Shown: positions 8,382 through 17,772, numbered from the stretch's first letter. The stretch: 64,000 nucleotides of DNA from Pedobacter heparinus DSM 2366 (GCF_000023825.1 NC_013061.1:434001-498000), one strand, 5' to 3'. Notes: a model not told the origin generated them from the letters alone. Translations and numbers: made by a program.

Positions 8382-8933
8382 TTATTTTGGCATCAATACG
8401 GTATCAATCACATGGATCACTCCATTTTTTTGCATTACGTTGGCAATGGTAACCGTTGCAGTTCCGCCTTTTTCATCCTTAAGTACTAATTTTTTTCCTT
8501 CCATCCATGCCCAGAGTTTACCGCCTTCAACAGTAGTCAGTTCTGTTTTGCCTTTTCCTTTTTTGATGGCTTTGTCAATGTCTGCCGCAGTCCATTTACC
8601 GGCAACAACATGATAAGTTAATACTTTGGTTAAGGCGGATTTGTTTTCAGGTTTCAGTAGGGTCGCTACCGTTCCGGCAGGCAGTTTGTTGAATGCAGCA
8701 TTTGTTGGGGCAAAAACAGTAAATGGTCCTGCTCCTTTTAAAGTTTCGACCAATCCGGCTGCTTTAACGGCAGCAACAAGTGTAGTATGGTCTTTAGAGT
8801 TTACTGCATTGTCTACAATGTCTTTTGTGGCGTACATTGCAGCACCACCTACCATCGGATTTTTTTGAGCGTAAACCTGTGTTGTGAATGCCAGAGCTAC
8901 TATGGCAATTGCTGATAAAATAATTCGTTTCAT
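8382..8933 (-). CDS. Secreted fasciclin-domain (FAS1) protein
   Basis: Single FAS1-domain protein of 183 residues with a clear signal peptide (MKRIILSAIAIVALAFTTQ, cleavage near VYAQ). The two FAS1 signature blocks are visible: GPFTVFAPTNAAFNKLP and LTYHVVAG, with the closing block NGVIHVIDTVLMPK. FAS1 domains mediate adhesion or small-ligand binding at the cell surface; in Bacteroidota, single-domain members are periplasmic or secreted proteins whose ligand is mostly unknown. No C-terminal T9SS sorting domain is seen. It is monocistronic, closed by a strong terminator. Confidence 0.93.
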   Translation of the reverse strand: MKRIILSAIAIVALAFTTQVYAQKNPMVGGAAMYATKDIVDNAVNSKDHTTLVAAVKAAGLVETLKGAGPFTVFAPTNAAFNKLPAGTVATLLKPENKSALTKVLTYHVVAGKWTAADIDKAIKKGKGKTELTTVEGGKLWAWMEGKKLVLKDEKGGTATVTIANVMQKNGVIHVIDTVLMPK

Positions 8934-9018
8934 AATTTTTTGTTTTATACAGGCAGATACGAAGAAAAAAATGGTACGGATTTTTTCTTTATCAGATTTC
9001 TAAAAAAAGAGGAAACGA

Positions 9019-11121
9019 CTATTCTATAATTTGGTAATGATAGAGGGCATAACTGTTGTTTGCAGGCAGGCTAAATGTTACCCGGCCTTCTTTATCCACA
9101 TTGGCTGTGGTATTTTTGCCCTGCCCCAATTCGGTTTGCAGCCTTATTTTTTTACCGGCGGGTAACCAGGTTTGAACGGCGCATGTAGCTTGGGCATTGC
9201 GTTCCCTGATGACCAGCAGGTAACCCTGATTGCCTAAGATGGATTGAAAGCCGGTCCAGGAGGTGCCGCTGGGTTCTTCGCCGATAGGAAATATTTGTCC
9301 GGAATGCAATTTTGACTGAATGTCCCGGTATTTTTTCAGGGTTGGTGTGATGCTGTATGCCTTTTCGGGCAAACCACTTGCTTCCATCCAGGCCAAAGGT
9401 TGGGCCATCATGGTTAAAGCAAATTCGTAACCGAAACTTACGGTTGAGGGAGCCAGCAGATCATCTTTTGCATACTTGTCTGTATTTCTGAAGTTGTTCA
9501 AAAATTCTATCTGTAAATTTTGCGGAGGGACGTATCTGGACAACATCCATAGATTTCTCAGTGTCCAGGAAGGATAATAGCTACCAAAATCGGTATATCT
9601 GTTTTCAAGAAATATATTTCCATATTCATTAAAATAATGATAGCCATACCTTTTGCCAGCAGTTACATCCAGGTTAAAAACGGCTTCATTGTTTGTGACT
9701 TTCATCACGCTGTCCAGCATTTTCCGGATATTGATGTCGCTCTGTTTATCCATTACATGGACACCGTCAATTTTAAAAGTACGGATGCCATATTTGTTAT
9801 ATAAGCTGATCAGTGCCCCTGCATCATCCTGCCAGTGCACATAACTGCTGTCCTGACTGGGATTGAACCATACACAGATCTCTATTCCAAGTTTTTTACC
9901 CAAATTGACCAGGGGACTTAAGCCATCGGGGAATTTTTTGATATCTGGCAGCCAGTAGTCCCGTCTTTTCCAGATGCCTTCGAAACTTCCTTTAGACAAA
10001 GCAGAGGCGGCTGAACGCCCGGTTTGCCAGCCATCATCGAGTTGAAAATGGGTAATGCCCAGTTTATGTGCTGCCCTGATCTCGTTCAGGCTAAAATCGA
10101 GGCCAATCTTTTTATCCTGACTGCGGTCGCCCCAGGTATTTAACAAGATCATGTCGTCACGCCCCGGCAGGTGTGTGCGCAGGTTTTTCTGATAGCTGCG
10201 TAAAGCTGAGAGCCTGTCCAGTGTGCTTCCGGCAGTAACGCCGGTTACAAAGCCATAACAGCGTACCCACTCATTTTTAGGGATGTCAGAAGGCAATACA
10301 CCTATGCCGGCGGCCTGGATATTTCCCCAGCGTGCCAGAAAATCAAATCCGGGATAGGCCAGTTGGGCTTCAGCGGTAGGGCTTTCTTTTAGAATAAAAA
10401 TGCCTTTATCGCTCAGTACATCATTTATAAATAAAAGGTTGCCCTTCATCCTGCTTTCGCCATTGTACAACAATTGCTGATATTCCTGAACCAGGTTGTT
10501 GCGTCGGTCGGTCACATCAAAAAATTCGACTGAATTTAAACGCCAGTGTTTACCCGGTAGCGACAGATTTTCTATGACCGGTGCATTGGCTTTGCCTTGA
10601 GCTATGGCTTCAATTTTTTCAATATTGATGAGGTCGCCTACATTTACATTTGTGGAGGCCCATTTTTCGTTTACCGAGCCTTTTAAATAGAAATCGCAGG
10701 CAATGGCAGGGCTTTCCGGATATATTCTGAAAACCCTTCTTACAAAAAGCGACCCAAATTTGACCTCTACCTGTGCCCTTAAATAGGCGGGCGCAATAGA
10801 GGTTGCAGCCACTGCTTCTACGTGCAGACTGCCACTTTCAGCTTTTCCGCTGCCTGGCAAAATGCAATCGGGCTTGTTTCCGTTTAACAACCAGCTGTGT
10901 TTATTTTTTTTATCGGTTAGCTGTGTGCTGATCAGGTCGCCATTATTCCAGTTGTAACTTCTGCTCAGATAGTCATTTTCCAGGGTAAGTACATTATTGA
11001 TCAGTATAGCCTTACAAGTGTTCAGTTCTTTTGGGGTACGTACCCGAGAATAGCTATAATTAAAAATGCCGGTAAAAAGAATAAGAAGGGAGATATGGAA
11101 TAAATTGCCTGGTTTAATCAT
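9019..11121 (-). CDS. Exported GH36-like alpha-galactosidase-family glycoside hydrolase
   Basis: A 700-residue protein with an N-terminal signal-like segment (HISLLILFTGIFNYSYS), an N-terminal beta-rich domain (about 30-320), a (beta/alpha)8 catalytic core and a C-terminal beta domain. The clan GH-D marker ITHFQLDDGWQTG and the FKIDGV segment, whose Asp is the likely nucleophile, are present. The usual GH36 acid/base block (a Cys/Ser-x-Gly-Gly-Gly-Arg type motif) is not evident; instead the region reads NLDVTAGKRYGYHYFNEYG, so the subfamily is divergent and the substrate may not be a plain alpha-galactoside. There is no SusC/SusD pair nearby. It is probably monocistronic, divergent from the DUF1800 gene. 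Confidence 0.78.
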   Translation of the reverse strand: MIKPGNLFHISLLILFTGIFNYSYSRVRTPKELNTCKAILINNVLTLENDYLSRSYNWNNGDLISTQLTDKKNKHSWLLNGNKPDCILPGSGKAESGSLHVEAVAATSIAPAYLRAQVEVKFGSLFVRRVFRIYPESPAIACDFYLKGSVNEKWASTNVNVGDLINIEKIEAIAQGKANAPVIENLSLPGKHWRLNSVEFFDVTDRRNNLVQEYQQLLYNGESRMKGNLLFINDVLSDKGIFILKESPTAEAQLAYPGFDFLARWGNIQAAGIGVLPSDIPKNEWVRCYGFVTGVTAGSTLDRLSALRSYQKNLRTHLPGRDDMILLNTWGDRSQDKKIGLDFSLNEIRAAHKLGITHFQLDDGWQTGRSAASALSKGSFEGIWKRRDYWLPDIKKFPDGLSPLVNLGKKLGIEICVWFNPSQDSSYVHWQDDAGALISLYNKYGIRTFKIDGVHVMDKQSDINIRKMLDSVMKVTNNEAVFNLDVTAGKRYGYHYFNEYGNIFLENRYTDFGSYYPSWTLRNLWMLSRYVPPQNLQIEFLNNFRNTDKYAKDDLLAPSTVSFGYEFALTMMAQPLAWMEASGLPEKAYSITPTLKKYRDIQSKLHSGQIFPIGEEPSGTSWTGFQSILGNQGYLLVIRERNAQATCAVQTWLPAGKKIRLQTELGQGKNTTANVDKEGRVTFSLPANNSYALYHYQIIE

Positions 11122-11242
11122 GGATTAGATTTTGCTTTGTGTGTATCCACCGAAATTAGGATTATAATACATCAATTACAAATATTGATTAATCCTTATC
11201 AGTTTTCTGTTGTCCTATCGTTATAATCAAAATAAACAAGGT

Positions 11243-13237
11243 ATGAAAACACCGGTAAAAGTTATCTATTCATTTGTATTCCTGCTATTTATTGCAGGAT
11301 TGTGTTCTTCCTTTGAAAAGGAGAAATCTGCTGCTGTGAGATTTTCTTTTCCGTATAAGCAGGCCGGACTGGATGAACGGCAGGCAGCTGCACATCTTTT
11401 AAGCAGGTTTACTTATGGGGCCAGGGCCGAGGACATTGATGAGGTTGTTAAAACTGGCCTGGAAAAATGGTTTCAACAGCAATTGGATGGGAAGCTTAAA
11501 GACGATTCCTTAAACAGGATGTTAAATCAGTACGAAGATATTAACCTGAGCAATACGGAAGTGGAGAACAAATATCCGCGTCCGGGTCAGGCTGTCCGCA
11601 TGGCTGTTAAGGATGGGATCATCGATAAAGACTCAGTGAATAAGGCTGATGGCAAGGAATACCGGCAGAAGATAAAAGCTTTTATGGATTCCAAAGGATA
11701 TAAACCGCAGCAGGAGCTGTACCGCCAGTTTTTTAACCAAAAAATATTAAGGGCTGCTTACACCAACAACCAGTTGCATGAATTGCTGACCGATTTCTGG
11801 TTCAATCATTTCAATGTTTCTTTAACAAAAAACCAAAGTGCTTCTTTTATTCCCGCCTATGAACGGGATGTGATCAGGCCAAATGTAACAGGTAAGTTTG
11901 AAACGCTGTTGCTGGCTACGGCAAAATCTCCTGCAATGCTGATGTACCTGGATAATTTTTCGAGCAGCGGGCAGCAGGTTGCCGATAATGATGGCATGCA
12001 AATGCAGATGGGAGAAATGCAGACCATTAAAAATCGCCAGGCTGCAAGGGCAAAACTAATGGCAAATTCTCCTGCTTTCAAAAAACAGCAGCAGAAAAAG
12101 AAACAAGGTGGGCTGAATGAAAATTATGCCCGTGAGGTAATGGAACTGCATACCTTAGGTGTAGATGGAGGATATACGCAAAGCGATGTAACCCAGGCAG
12201 CAAGAGTTTTAACGGGCTGGACCATTGCACCAATGGGTGATAACGGATATGGTTCTGCTGCAAAAAACCTGTTGAACAGGGTAGACGAAAATACACTTGA
12301 AAAAAGAGGCTTTGTACATGAGGGTGATTTTCTTTTTATACCTAACCGCCATGACAATGGAGAAAAGGTAGTTTTAGGAAAGCGCTTTCCGGCACATGGT
12401 GGATATGAAGAAGGGGTAACATTACTATCCATGCTTGCCCATCACCCTTCTACTGCGAAGTTCATTTCTAAAAAGCTCGCTACACGGTTTGTGAACGATA
12501 ATCCTTCGCCGGCGCTGGTGGACAGAATGGCCGGGACCTTTACGAAAACTGATGGCGACATTAAGCAGGTGATGATTGCTATGGTAACAGCTCCGGAATT
12601 CTGGGGCAAGGATGCATTGAGAGAAAAAACAAAATCGCCATTTGAACTGGCCATTAGTGCTGTACGCAGTTTGGATGCCAAAATTACACAACCCTATCAA
12701 CTGTATACCTGGATCAATAAAATGGGGCAGCGTATGTATTATTACCAGGCCCCAACAGGTTTTCCGGACAGGGGACAATACTGGATCAATACCGGTTCTT
12801 TGTTAAACAGGATGAACTTTGGCCTGGCCCTGGCTACACAACGTATACCAGGTATCAAAATTAACCTGGCTTCACTAAATAACAACCATGAGCCTGAAAG
12901 TGCGGATGCGGCCCTGCTTATTTACAGTAAGCTCATTATGCCGGAACGTAACCTGGATGAGACGGTAAAACGGTTAAAACGAATGTTAAATGATCCTGAT
13001 CTGGTGAATAAAGTGGAAACTGCTGCTGCTAAGGCTGCACCGCCCCAGGTTGTGGAAACAAACATGGCAAGTTCTGATTCCGGAATGATGAATCAGGAAG
13101 ATAAGGCGGGGGCTAAAGTAGCCAACAGGGGATTTGGTAAGAAGGCAAATAAGATCGCAACTGCTGCAGGCAACAATACCATGCTGGCACAGGTAGTAGG
13201 GGTAATTATCGGATCACCTGAATTTCAACGTAAATAA
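11243..13237 (+). CDS. DUF1800-domain exported protein
   Basis: Large (664-residue) protein with an N-terminal signal segment (TPVKVIYSFVFLLFIAGLCSS). I chose the ATG at 11243, which directly precedes it, over a TTG at 11210. The DUF1800 signature is clear: early AAHLLSRFTYGAR, WFNHFNVSL, then NYAREVMELHTLGVDGGYTQ and ARVLTGWT, later KLATRFVNDNPSP and GFPDRGQYW. A low-complexity linker (Ala/Lys-rich) precedes the C-terminus. DUF1800 genes almost always precede DUF1501 genes, as here (18-base gap); the pair's biochemical role is unknown. It is the first gene of a DUF1800-DUF1501-FGE transcription unit. Confidence 0.9.
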   Translation: MKTPVKVIYSFVFLLFIAGLCSSFEKEKSAAVRFSFPYKQAGLDERQAAAHLLSRFTYGARAEDIDEVVKTGLEKWFQQQLDGKLKDDSLNRMLNQYEDINLSNTEVENKYPRPGQAVRMAVKDGIIDKDSVNKADGKEYRQKIKAFMDSKGYKPQQELYRQFFNQKILRAAYTNNQLHELLTDFWFNHFNVSLTKNQSASFIPAYERDVIRPNVTGKFETLLLATAKSPAMLMYLDNFSSSGQQVADNDGMQMQMGEMQTIKNRQAARAKLMANSPAFKKQQQKKKQGGLNENYAREVMELHTLGVDGGYTQSDVTQAARVLTGWTIAPMGDNGYGSAAKNLLNRVDENTLEKRGFVHEGDFLFIPNRHDNGEKVVLGKRFPAHGGYEEGVTLLSMLAHHPSTAKFISKKLATRFVNDNPSPALVDRMAGTFTKTDGDIKQVMIAMVTAPEFWGKDALREKTKSPFELAISAVRSLDAKITQPYQLYTWINKMGQRMYYYQAPTGFPDRGQYWINTGSLLNRMNFGLALATQRIPGIKINLASLNNNHEPESADAALLIYSKLIMPERNLDETVKRLKRMLNDPDLVNKVETAAAKAAPPQVVETNMASSDSGMMNQEDKAGAKVANRGFGKKANKIATAAGNNTMLAQVVGVIIGSPEFQRK

Positions 13238-13255
13238 ACCTTAAAATATATCATC

Positions 13256-14524
13256 ATGACTTCAAGAAGAGGATTTATAAAAGCAGGGGGACTGGCCTTA
13301 TTTGGAATTGGATTGGGCGGGATCCCGGGGTTTTTGGCAGAAGCGGTTGCCAGTACAAAAGCACCGGGTTTGTTTAAAAGAAAAAAAATACTTGTTTGCA
13401 TTTTTCAGCGTGGGGCAATGGATGGGCTGATGGCTGTAACCCCATTTACAGATCAATACCTTAGGGCAGCAAGGCCAACATTGTTTATGGATGCTGCAAG
13501 AGGTAATGGAAAGCGCACTCCGCTGATTGATCTGGATGGCCGTTTTGGTTTGCACCCCTCTATGGCTGCATTTGAAAAAGTGTTCAGGGAAAAAAGAATG
13601 GCTATTGTACATGGCATCGGTTCACCAAATACTACCCGCTCGCATTTTGATGCACAGGATTTTATGGAATCGGGTACACCTTTCAGAAAGGGTACAGATA
13701 GCGGCTGGTTAAACCGTGCCGTAGGCTTACTGGGACATGAAGCGGCCACACCATTTCAGGGGGTGAGTTTAACCTCGTCACTGCCAAGGTCATTTTATGG
13801 TGATAATCCGGCGGTGGCCATCAGTAATCTACAGGATTTTAACATCCAGCTGCGTGGAAATGTGAAGGGGGCCAATATGGCAGCTAAAAGCTTTGAAGAC
13901 TTATATGATACCACTTCGTCTGGTTTGTTAAAAGAAACCGGTAAAGAGAGTTTTGATGCGATAAAAATGCTTCAAAAGGTGGATACCAAGAATTACTCTC
14001 CTTCAAACAACGCCATATATCCAAATACAGCATTGGGCAATTCATTAAAACAAATTGCCCAGTTGATTAAAATGGATGTTGGGATGGAGGTTGCTTTTGC
14101 TGAATCTGGTGGCTGGGATACCCACTTTAATCAGGGTGCAGAAACCGGGATTTTTGCAAGAAATGTGAACGACCTGAGTAATAGTATAATGGCGTTCTGG
14201 ACTGATATGGGAACTTATCAGGATGATGTTACAGTAATGACCATGACCGAGTTTGGCCGTACGGTAAAACAGAACGGGACTGGGGGAACAGATCATGGCA
14301 GGGGATCCTGTAACTTTATTTTGGGGAACGGGGTGAGCGGCGGCCTGGTGCACGGTTTGGTAAACCCGCTGGCAGTTGAGAACCTGGAAGATGGGCGTGA
14401 TCTGGCCGTTACTACAGATTTTAGAAGTGTTTTTAGTGAAGTAGCGGATAAGCACCTGAACATCAATAACGATAAGGTGCTTTTTCCGGACTGGGATGGT
14501 AACAAAATTGGTGTAATGCGCTAG
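13256..14524 (+). CDS. DUF1501-domain protein with twin-arginine signal
   Basis: A 422-residue protein. It starts with a Tat-type signal (TSRRGFIKAGGLALFGIGLG; Arg4-Arg5) and a hydrophobic core, so it is likely exported folded. The DUF1501 family belongs to the alkaline phosphatase/sulfatase fold. Visible blocks are CIFQRGAMDGL, GRFGLHPSM, GSPNTTRSHFDAQDFMESG, SGGWDTHFNQG, TMTEFGRTVKQNG and GTDHGRGS, which look like the metal-binding histidines and aspartates of that fold. The usual sulfatase C/S-x-P-x-R site is not visible. It partners the upstream DUF1800 gene; a lipoprotein FGE follows 39 bases downstream. Function unknown; a metallohydrolase on envelope polymers is one inference. Confidence 0.9.
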   Translation: MTSRRGFIKAGGLALFGIGLGGIPGFLAEAVASTKAPGLFKRKKILVCIFQRGAMDGLMAVTPFTDQYLRAARPTLFMDAARGNGKRTPLIDLDGRFGLHPSMAAFEKVFREKRMAIVHGIGSPNTTRSHFDAQDFMESGTPFRKGTDSGWLNRAVGLLGHEAATPFQGVSLTSSLPRSFYGDNPAVAISNLQDFNIQLRGNVKGANMAAKSFEDLYDTTSSGLLKETGKESFDAIKMLQKVDTKNYSPSNNAIYPNTALGNSLKQIAQLIKMDVGMEVAFAESGGWDTHFNQGAETGIFARNVNDLSNSIMAFWTDMGTYQDDVTVMTMTEFGRTVKQNGTGGTDHGRGSCNFILGNGVSGGLVHGLVNPLAVENLEDGRDLAVTTDFRSVFSEVADKHLNINNDKVLFPDWDGNKIGVMR

Positions 14525-14563
14525 CTTATTTCCTGGTATTCATTTTATCGCTATTTTTACAAA

Positions 14564-15700
14564 GTGAAAAGAGTTATTTTATCCTTGCTGGTGGCGATGG
14601 GGATTGCCTCATGTAATCAAAAAAATGTTAAAACAACAGCCACCGGAAATGAGGCCGAAGGTATGGCTGTAAAAACGGATTCCAGTTGCTGCAATGCCAA
14701 TCTGCCTAAAAGGTTTGGATCGATTGGTGCAATTGATTCTTTGGGTGCAAAGGATCCGAAGGCAAAAGCTTCGCATGAAGGGATGAAATTTATTCCGGCC
14801 GGAAGTTTTGCAATGGGTGCTGCGGACAATGAAGGCCGGCCCGATGAGTATCCTGCACATGAAGTGGTGATGGATGGCTTTTGGATTGATGAAACAGAAG
14901 TAACGAATGCACAATTTGCGCGTTTTGTAAAGGCTACGGGTTATGTAACGCAGGCCGAACGCAAACCAGACTGGGAAGAGCTGAAAAAACAACTACCGCC
15001 AGGCACACCCAAACCTGCTGATGAGTTGTTACAGCCTGCATCTTTAACCTTTTCAAAACCCACCAAGCGTGTAAACCTCAATGATGTTTCTCAATGGTGG
15101 CGCTGGACAGTCGGAGCCAGCTGGAAACATCCTCAAGGCCCTAAAAGTACTATTGTGGGTAAAGACAATTATCCAGTTACTCAGGTTTCCTGGATAGATG
15201 CTTCTGCGTATGCCAAATGGGCGGGTAAACGCCTGCCTACTGAAGCGGAGTGGGAATATGCTGCCAGAGGTGGCTTGCAGCGTAAAAAGTATCCATGGGG
15301 CGATGAAAGTCTGGATAAGGGAAAAGTTAAGGCGAATACCTGGCAGGGTGAATTTCCTTATACAGACTTAAAAACAGATGGTTTTTCAAGTACAGCCCCT
15401 GTAAAATCTTTCGCTGCAAATGGCTATGGCCTTTACGACATGTCTGGGAATGTATGGGAATGGACCGCAGACTGGTATACCGCCGACTATTACAGGGGCC
15501 TGAAGGGAAAAGTAAATAATCCGAAAGGACCAGCCGAAAGCTACGATGCCGATGAACCTACCATTCCTAAGAAAATTATCAGGGGCGGTTCGTTTATGTG
15601 CCACTCTTCTTATTGCAAGGGATATAGGGTAAGCTCAAAAATGAAGTCCTCTATGGACACAGGCCTGGAGAATACCGGTTTCAGGTGTGTAGCTAACTAA
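14564..15700 (+). CDS. Lipoprotein formylglycine-generating enzyme (FGE/SUMF1 family) with intact active-site cysteines
   Basis: A 378-residue protein starting at GTG 14564, with a lipoprotein signal ending in lipobox GIASC (Cys17). The FGE-sulfatase fold spans about residues 75-378: PAGSFAMGA, DGFWIDETEVTNAQFARFV, PVTQVSWIDASAYAKWAGKR, LPTEAEWEYAARGG, YDMSGNVWEWT. The C-terminal block GGSFMCHSSYCKGYR holds Cys346 and Cys351 at the spacing of the catalytic, copper-binding cysteine pair of true FGEs, which oxidise a sulfatase Cys in a CxPxR motif to formylglycine. Most paralogs of this fold, including GldK further downstream, lack them. No sulfatase is encoded in the window. Being membrane-anchored rather than cytoplasmic is notable. 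Confidence 0.9.
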   Translation: MKRVILSLLVAMGIASCNQKNVKTTATGNEAEGMAVKTDSSCCNANLPKRFGSIGAIDSLGAKDPKAKASHEGMKFIPAGSFAMGAADNEGRPDEYPAHEVVMDGFWIDETEVTNAQFARFVKATGYVTQAERKPDWEELKKQLPPGTPKPADELLQPASLTFSKPTKRVNLNDVSQWWRWTVGASWKHPQGPKSTIVGKDNYPVTQVSWIDASAYAKWAGKRLPTEAEWEYAARGGLQRKKYPWGDESLDKGKVKANTWQGEFPYTDLKTDGFSSTAPVKSFAANGYGLYDMSGNVWEWTADWYTADYYRGLKGKVNNPKGPAESYDADEPTIPKKIIRGGSFMCHSSYCKGYRVSSKMKSSMDTGLENTGFRCVAN

Positions 15701-15704
15701 AAAT

Positions 15705-16493
15705 TTACCTGGTTACTTTTGCTGTTCTCATGTATCTGGAAAACCGGAGTGGAAAGAAGCGCTTAAACCAGACACCTTTTATTTCTTTACCACCAATATA
15801 TACCTCTTCTTTCTGCTGCTGAACAGCCTGAACGATTTGCCTTGCACATTCTTCAGGTAACATGCCGTTTTCCTGACCACTATCCATCGTACCTTGTGGA
15901 CTGCCATTGGCTGTCAGGGCATTTATGGAGACCTGAGTTTTGATGAAGCCCGGGCATACGATAGTGATCTGTATGTTCTTGTCGAATACTTCTGAACGCA
16001 ATGAGTCGAAATATCCATGCAGGGCATGTTTGGAGGCCGAATAGGCTGACCTTAAACGTGTGCCAAACTTTCCTACAAGACTGCTGATACAAACGATCTT
16101 TCCACCACCATGGGCAATCATGTTTTTGATGACAGCCTTGCTTAATATAACGGTTCCCCAGAAGTTTACGTTCATTAACCGTTGTTCTGTCTGCATTTCT
16201 GTGGTTAATGCCAGGCTTCTTTGACTAATGCCTCCACTGTTGATCAGCAGGTCGATGTGTCCGTAAATCCGTATGGCTTCTTCAGCTTTGCTCTCGAGAG
16301 CAGCGGTGTTTTCCAGATCTAAAGGCAGTACATGGATATTCACCGGACTTTTGCAGGCGTTTTTAACCCTATATAGTTCGTCGCGATTGCGTGAGGATAA
16401 GATCAGCTTTGCGCCCATTTTATCATAGGCATATACGAGGGCTTCTCCAATACCGGATGATGCGCCGGTAATCCAGACAACTTTGTTCTTCAT
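15705..16493 (-). CDS. Short-chain dehydrogenase/reductase (SDR)
   Basis: Classical SDR of 262 residues. It has the Rossmann dinucleotide motif TGASSGIGEA at the N-terminus, the NAG-type turn (LLINSGGISQRS), the catalytic Ser in ISSLVGKFG and the YSASKHA motif (Tyr and Lys). No NADP-discriminating region can be read with confidence. The C-terminus contains a basic stretch (RFFPLRFSRYMR), consistent with membrane association as in the DHRS7-like branch. It is separated from hemW by 17 bases on the same strand, so probably co-transcribed; converges on the FGE gene with a 4-base gap. Substrate unknown. Confidence 0.88.
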   Translation of the reverse strand: MKNKVVWITGASSGIGEALVYAYDKMGAKLILSSRNRDELYRVKNACKSPVNIHVLPLDLENTAALESKAEEAIRIYGHIDLLINSGGISQRSLALTTEMQTEQRLMNVNFWGTVILSKAVIKNMIAHGGGKIVCISSLVGKFGTRLRSAYSASKHALHGYFDSLRSEVFDKNIQITIVCPGFIKTQVSINALTANGSPQGTMDSGQENGMLPEECARQIVQAVQQQKEEVYIGGKEIKGVWFKRFFPLRFSRYMRTAKVTR

Positions 16494-16510
16494 GTTTTCT
16501 AAATTGGTGG

Positions 16511-17650
16511 TTAAAGATGGTCATCTTGTATCAGAAATAATTCAGATGCGATGTGATCAGCAAATAATTTACCTTCCTGTGTCAGAATCAGTTGTTGGTT
16601 TTGGTTTATGAGCCATTGTTTTTCTATAAAAGGTTGTATGCTTTTTAGGGTGCCGGTTAAAAATTCCTTTCCAAAATCTGCCATGATCTTTTGCAGACTG
16701 GTGCCCCAGACGGTACGGAGAGAAGTCATGATGTATTCATTAAATCTGTCGTATGTACTCAATTCCTCAATTGTTTCGGCCAGGTTTCCTGCCTGTAAGG
16801 CACTTAAATAAGCAGCATTGTTTGCTATGTTAAGGTAGCGGTTCTGCCCATCAAATCCATGCGCAGCAGGGCCGATACCCAGGTAAGGTACACCGCGCCA
16901 GTAATTGGTATTGTGCACCGCATATTTGCCCGGCTGACTAAAATTGGAGATTTCGTAATGTTCAAATCCCCCCTCTTTTAATTTGTTGATCAGGGTAAGG
17001 AACTGGGCAGCACTTTGTTCTTCATTAACGGGAACCTGTTTCCCCTTTTTAATGGCACTGGCCAGGGCAGTCCTGGGTTCAACGGTAAGCGAATAGGCTG
17101 AAATGTGCGGGGTTTGGAACTCAATCGCTTTTTGGATGTTTCGCTGCCATTTATTGTCGGTCAGTAAAGGGTAGCCGTAAATGAGATCAATGCTCAGGTT
17201 TTCAAAACCGGCATCCTGACTACGTTTGATACAATCTTCAGCTTCCTTGGCACTATGTGCCCGGTTCATCCAGATCAGGTCTTCTTCAAAAAAAGACTGG
17301 ATGCCGATGCTGAACCGGTTTACAGGGAGCTGTCTCAGTTCAGTGATTTTTTTGGCATCCAGATCGTCAGGATTAGCTTCAATGGTAATTTCTGCCTCAG
17401 AAGAGATCGAGAAATGCCGGGTTAGGGTATGAAAAATCTTTTCGAACGATCTGGCCGGAAGCACCGAAGGAGTTCCCCCACCAAAATAAATACTGCCCAC
17501 CTGTCCGGTTATCCTGTCCTGTTTTTTAATGATCTCTGTACATATCGCATCAGTCATTTCATCTATATATTTTAAAGAAGTGCTGAAATGAAAATCACAA
17601 TAGGTACAGGCTTTTTTGCAGAATGGGATGTGGATATAAATTCCGGACAT
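16511..17650 (-). CDS. hemW: HemW-like radical SAM protein (heme chaperone)
   Basis: Radical SAM protein of 379 residues. The iron-sulfur cluster motif C-x3-C-x2-C is at Cys11, Cys15 and Cys18 (FCKKACTYCDFHF), followed by GGGTPSVLP and EANPDD. Family members were long called oxygen-independent coproporphyrinogen oxidase (HemN-like), but the short form lacking the N-terminal HemN extension, as here, is HemW, a heme-binding chaperone thought to deliver heme to membrane hemoproteins. The extra fourth-position aromatic (CDF) after the third Cys fits HemW. HemD is encoded divergently about 1.1 kb away, in keeping with a tetrapyrrole context. Confidence 0.92.
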   Translation of the reverse strand: MSGIYIHIPFCKKACTYCDFHFSTSLKYIDEMTDAICTEIIKKQDRITGQVGSIYFGGGTPSVLPARSFEKIFHTLTRHFSISSEAEITIEANPDDLDAKKITELRQLPVNRFSIGIQSFFEEDLIWMNRAHSAKEAEDCIKRSQDAGFENLSIDLIYGYPLLTDNKWQRNIQKAIEFQTPHISAYSLTVEPRTALASAIKKGKQVPVNEEQSAAQFLTLINKLKEGGFEHYEISNFSQPGKYAVHNTNYWRGVPYLGIGPAAHGFDGQNRYLNIANNAAYLSALQAGNLAETIEELSTYDRFNEYIMTSLRTVWGTSLQKIMADFGKEFLTGTLKSIQPFIEKQWLINQNQQLILTQEGKLFADHIASELFLIQDDHL

Positions 17651-17759
17651 GGGACAAAGATAATAAAAGTAAAACTGTAGATGACCATAAGGATACCCTT
17701 CATACTGATGATACAGATGATTGGAAAAAAAGCCATGGTGAATTAATGCCGGAATAAGC

Positions 17760-17767
17760 TATTTTTG
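17760..17767 (+). promoter_or_regulatory. Candidate -7 box before the DUF4271 gene
   Basis: TATTTTTG fits TAnnTTTG and lies 5 bases before the ATG at 17773. It would make the transcript nearly leaderless, or favour the second in-frame ATG at 17782. No well-spaced -33 element is visible. Confidence 0.3.
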
Positions 17768-17772
17768 CGTTA

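Noticed and set aside
16511..17650. Oxygen-independent coproporphyrinogen III oxidase (HemN)
   Set aside because: The protein lacks the longer HemN N-terminus and matches the shorter HemW form.
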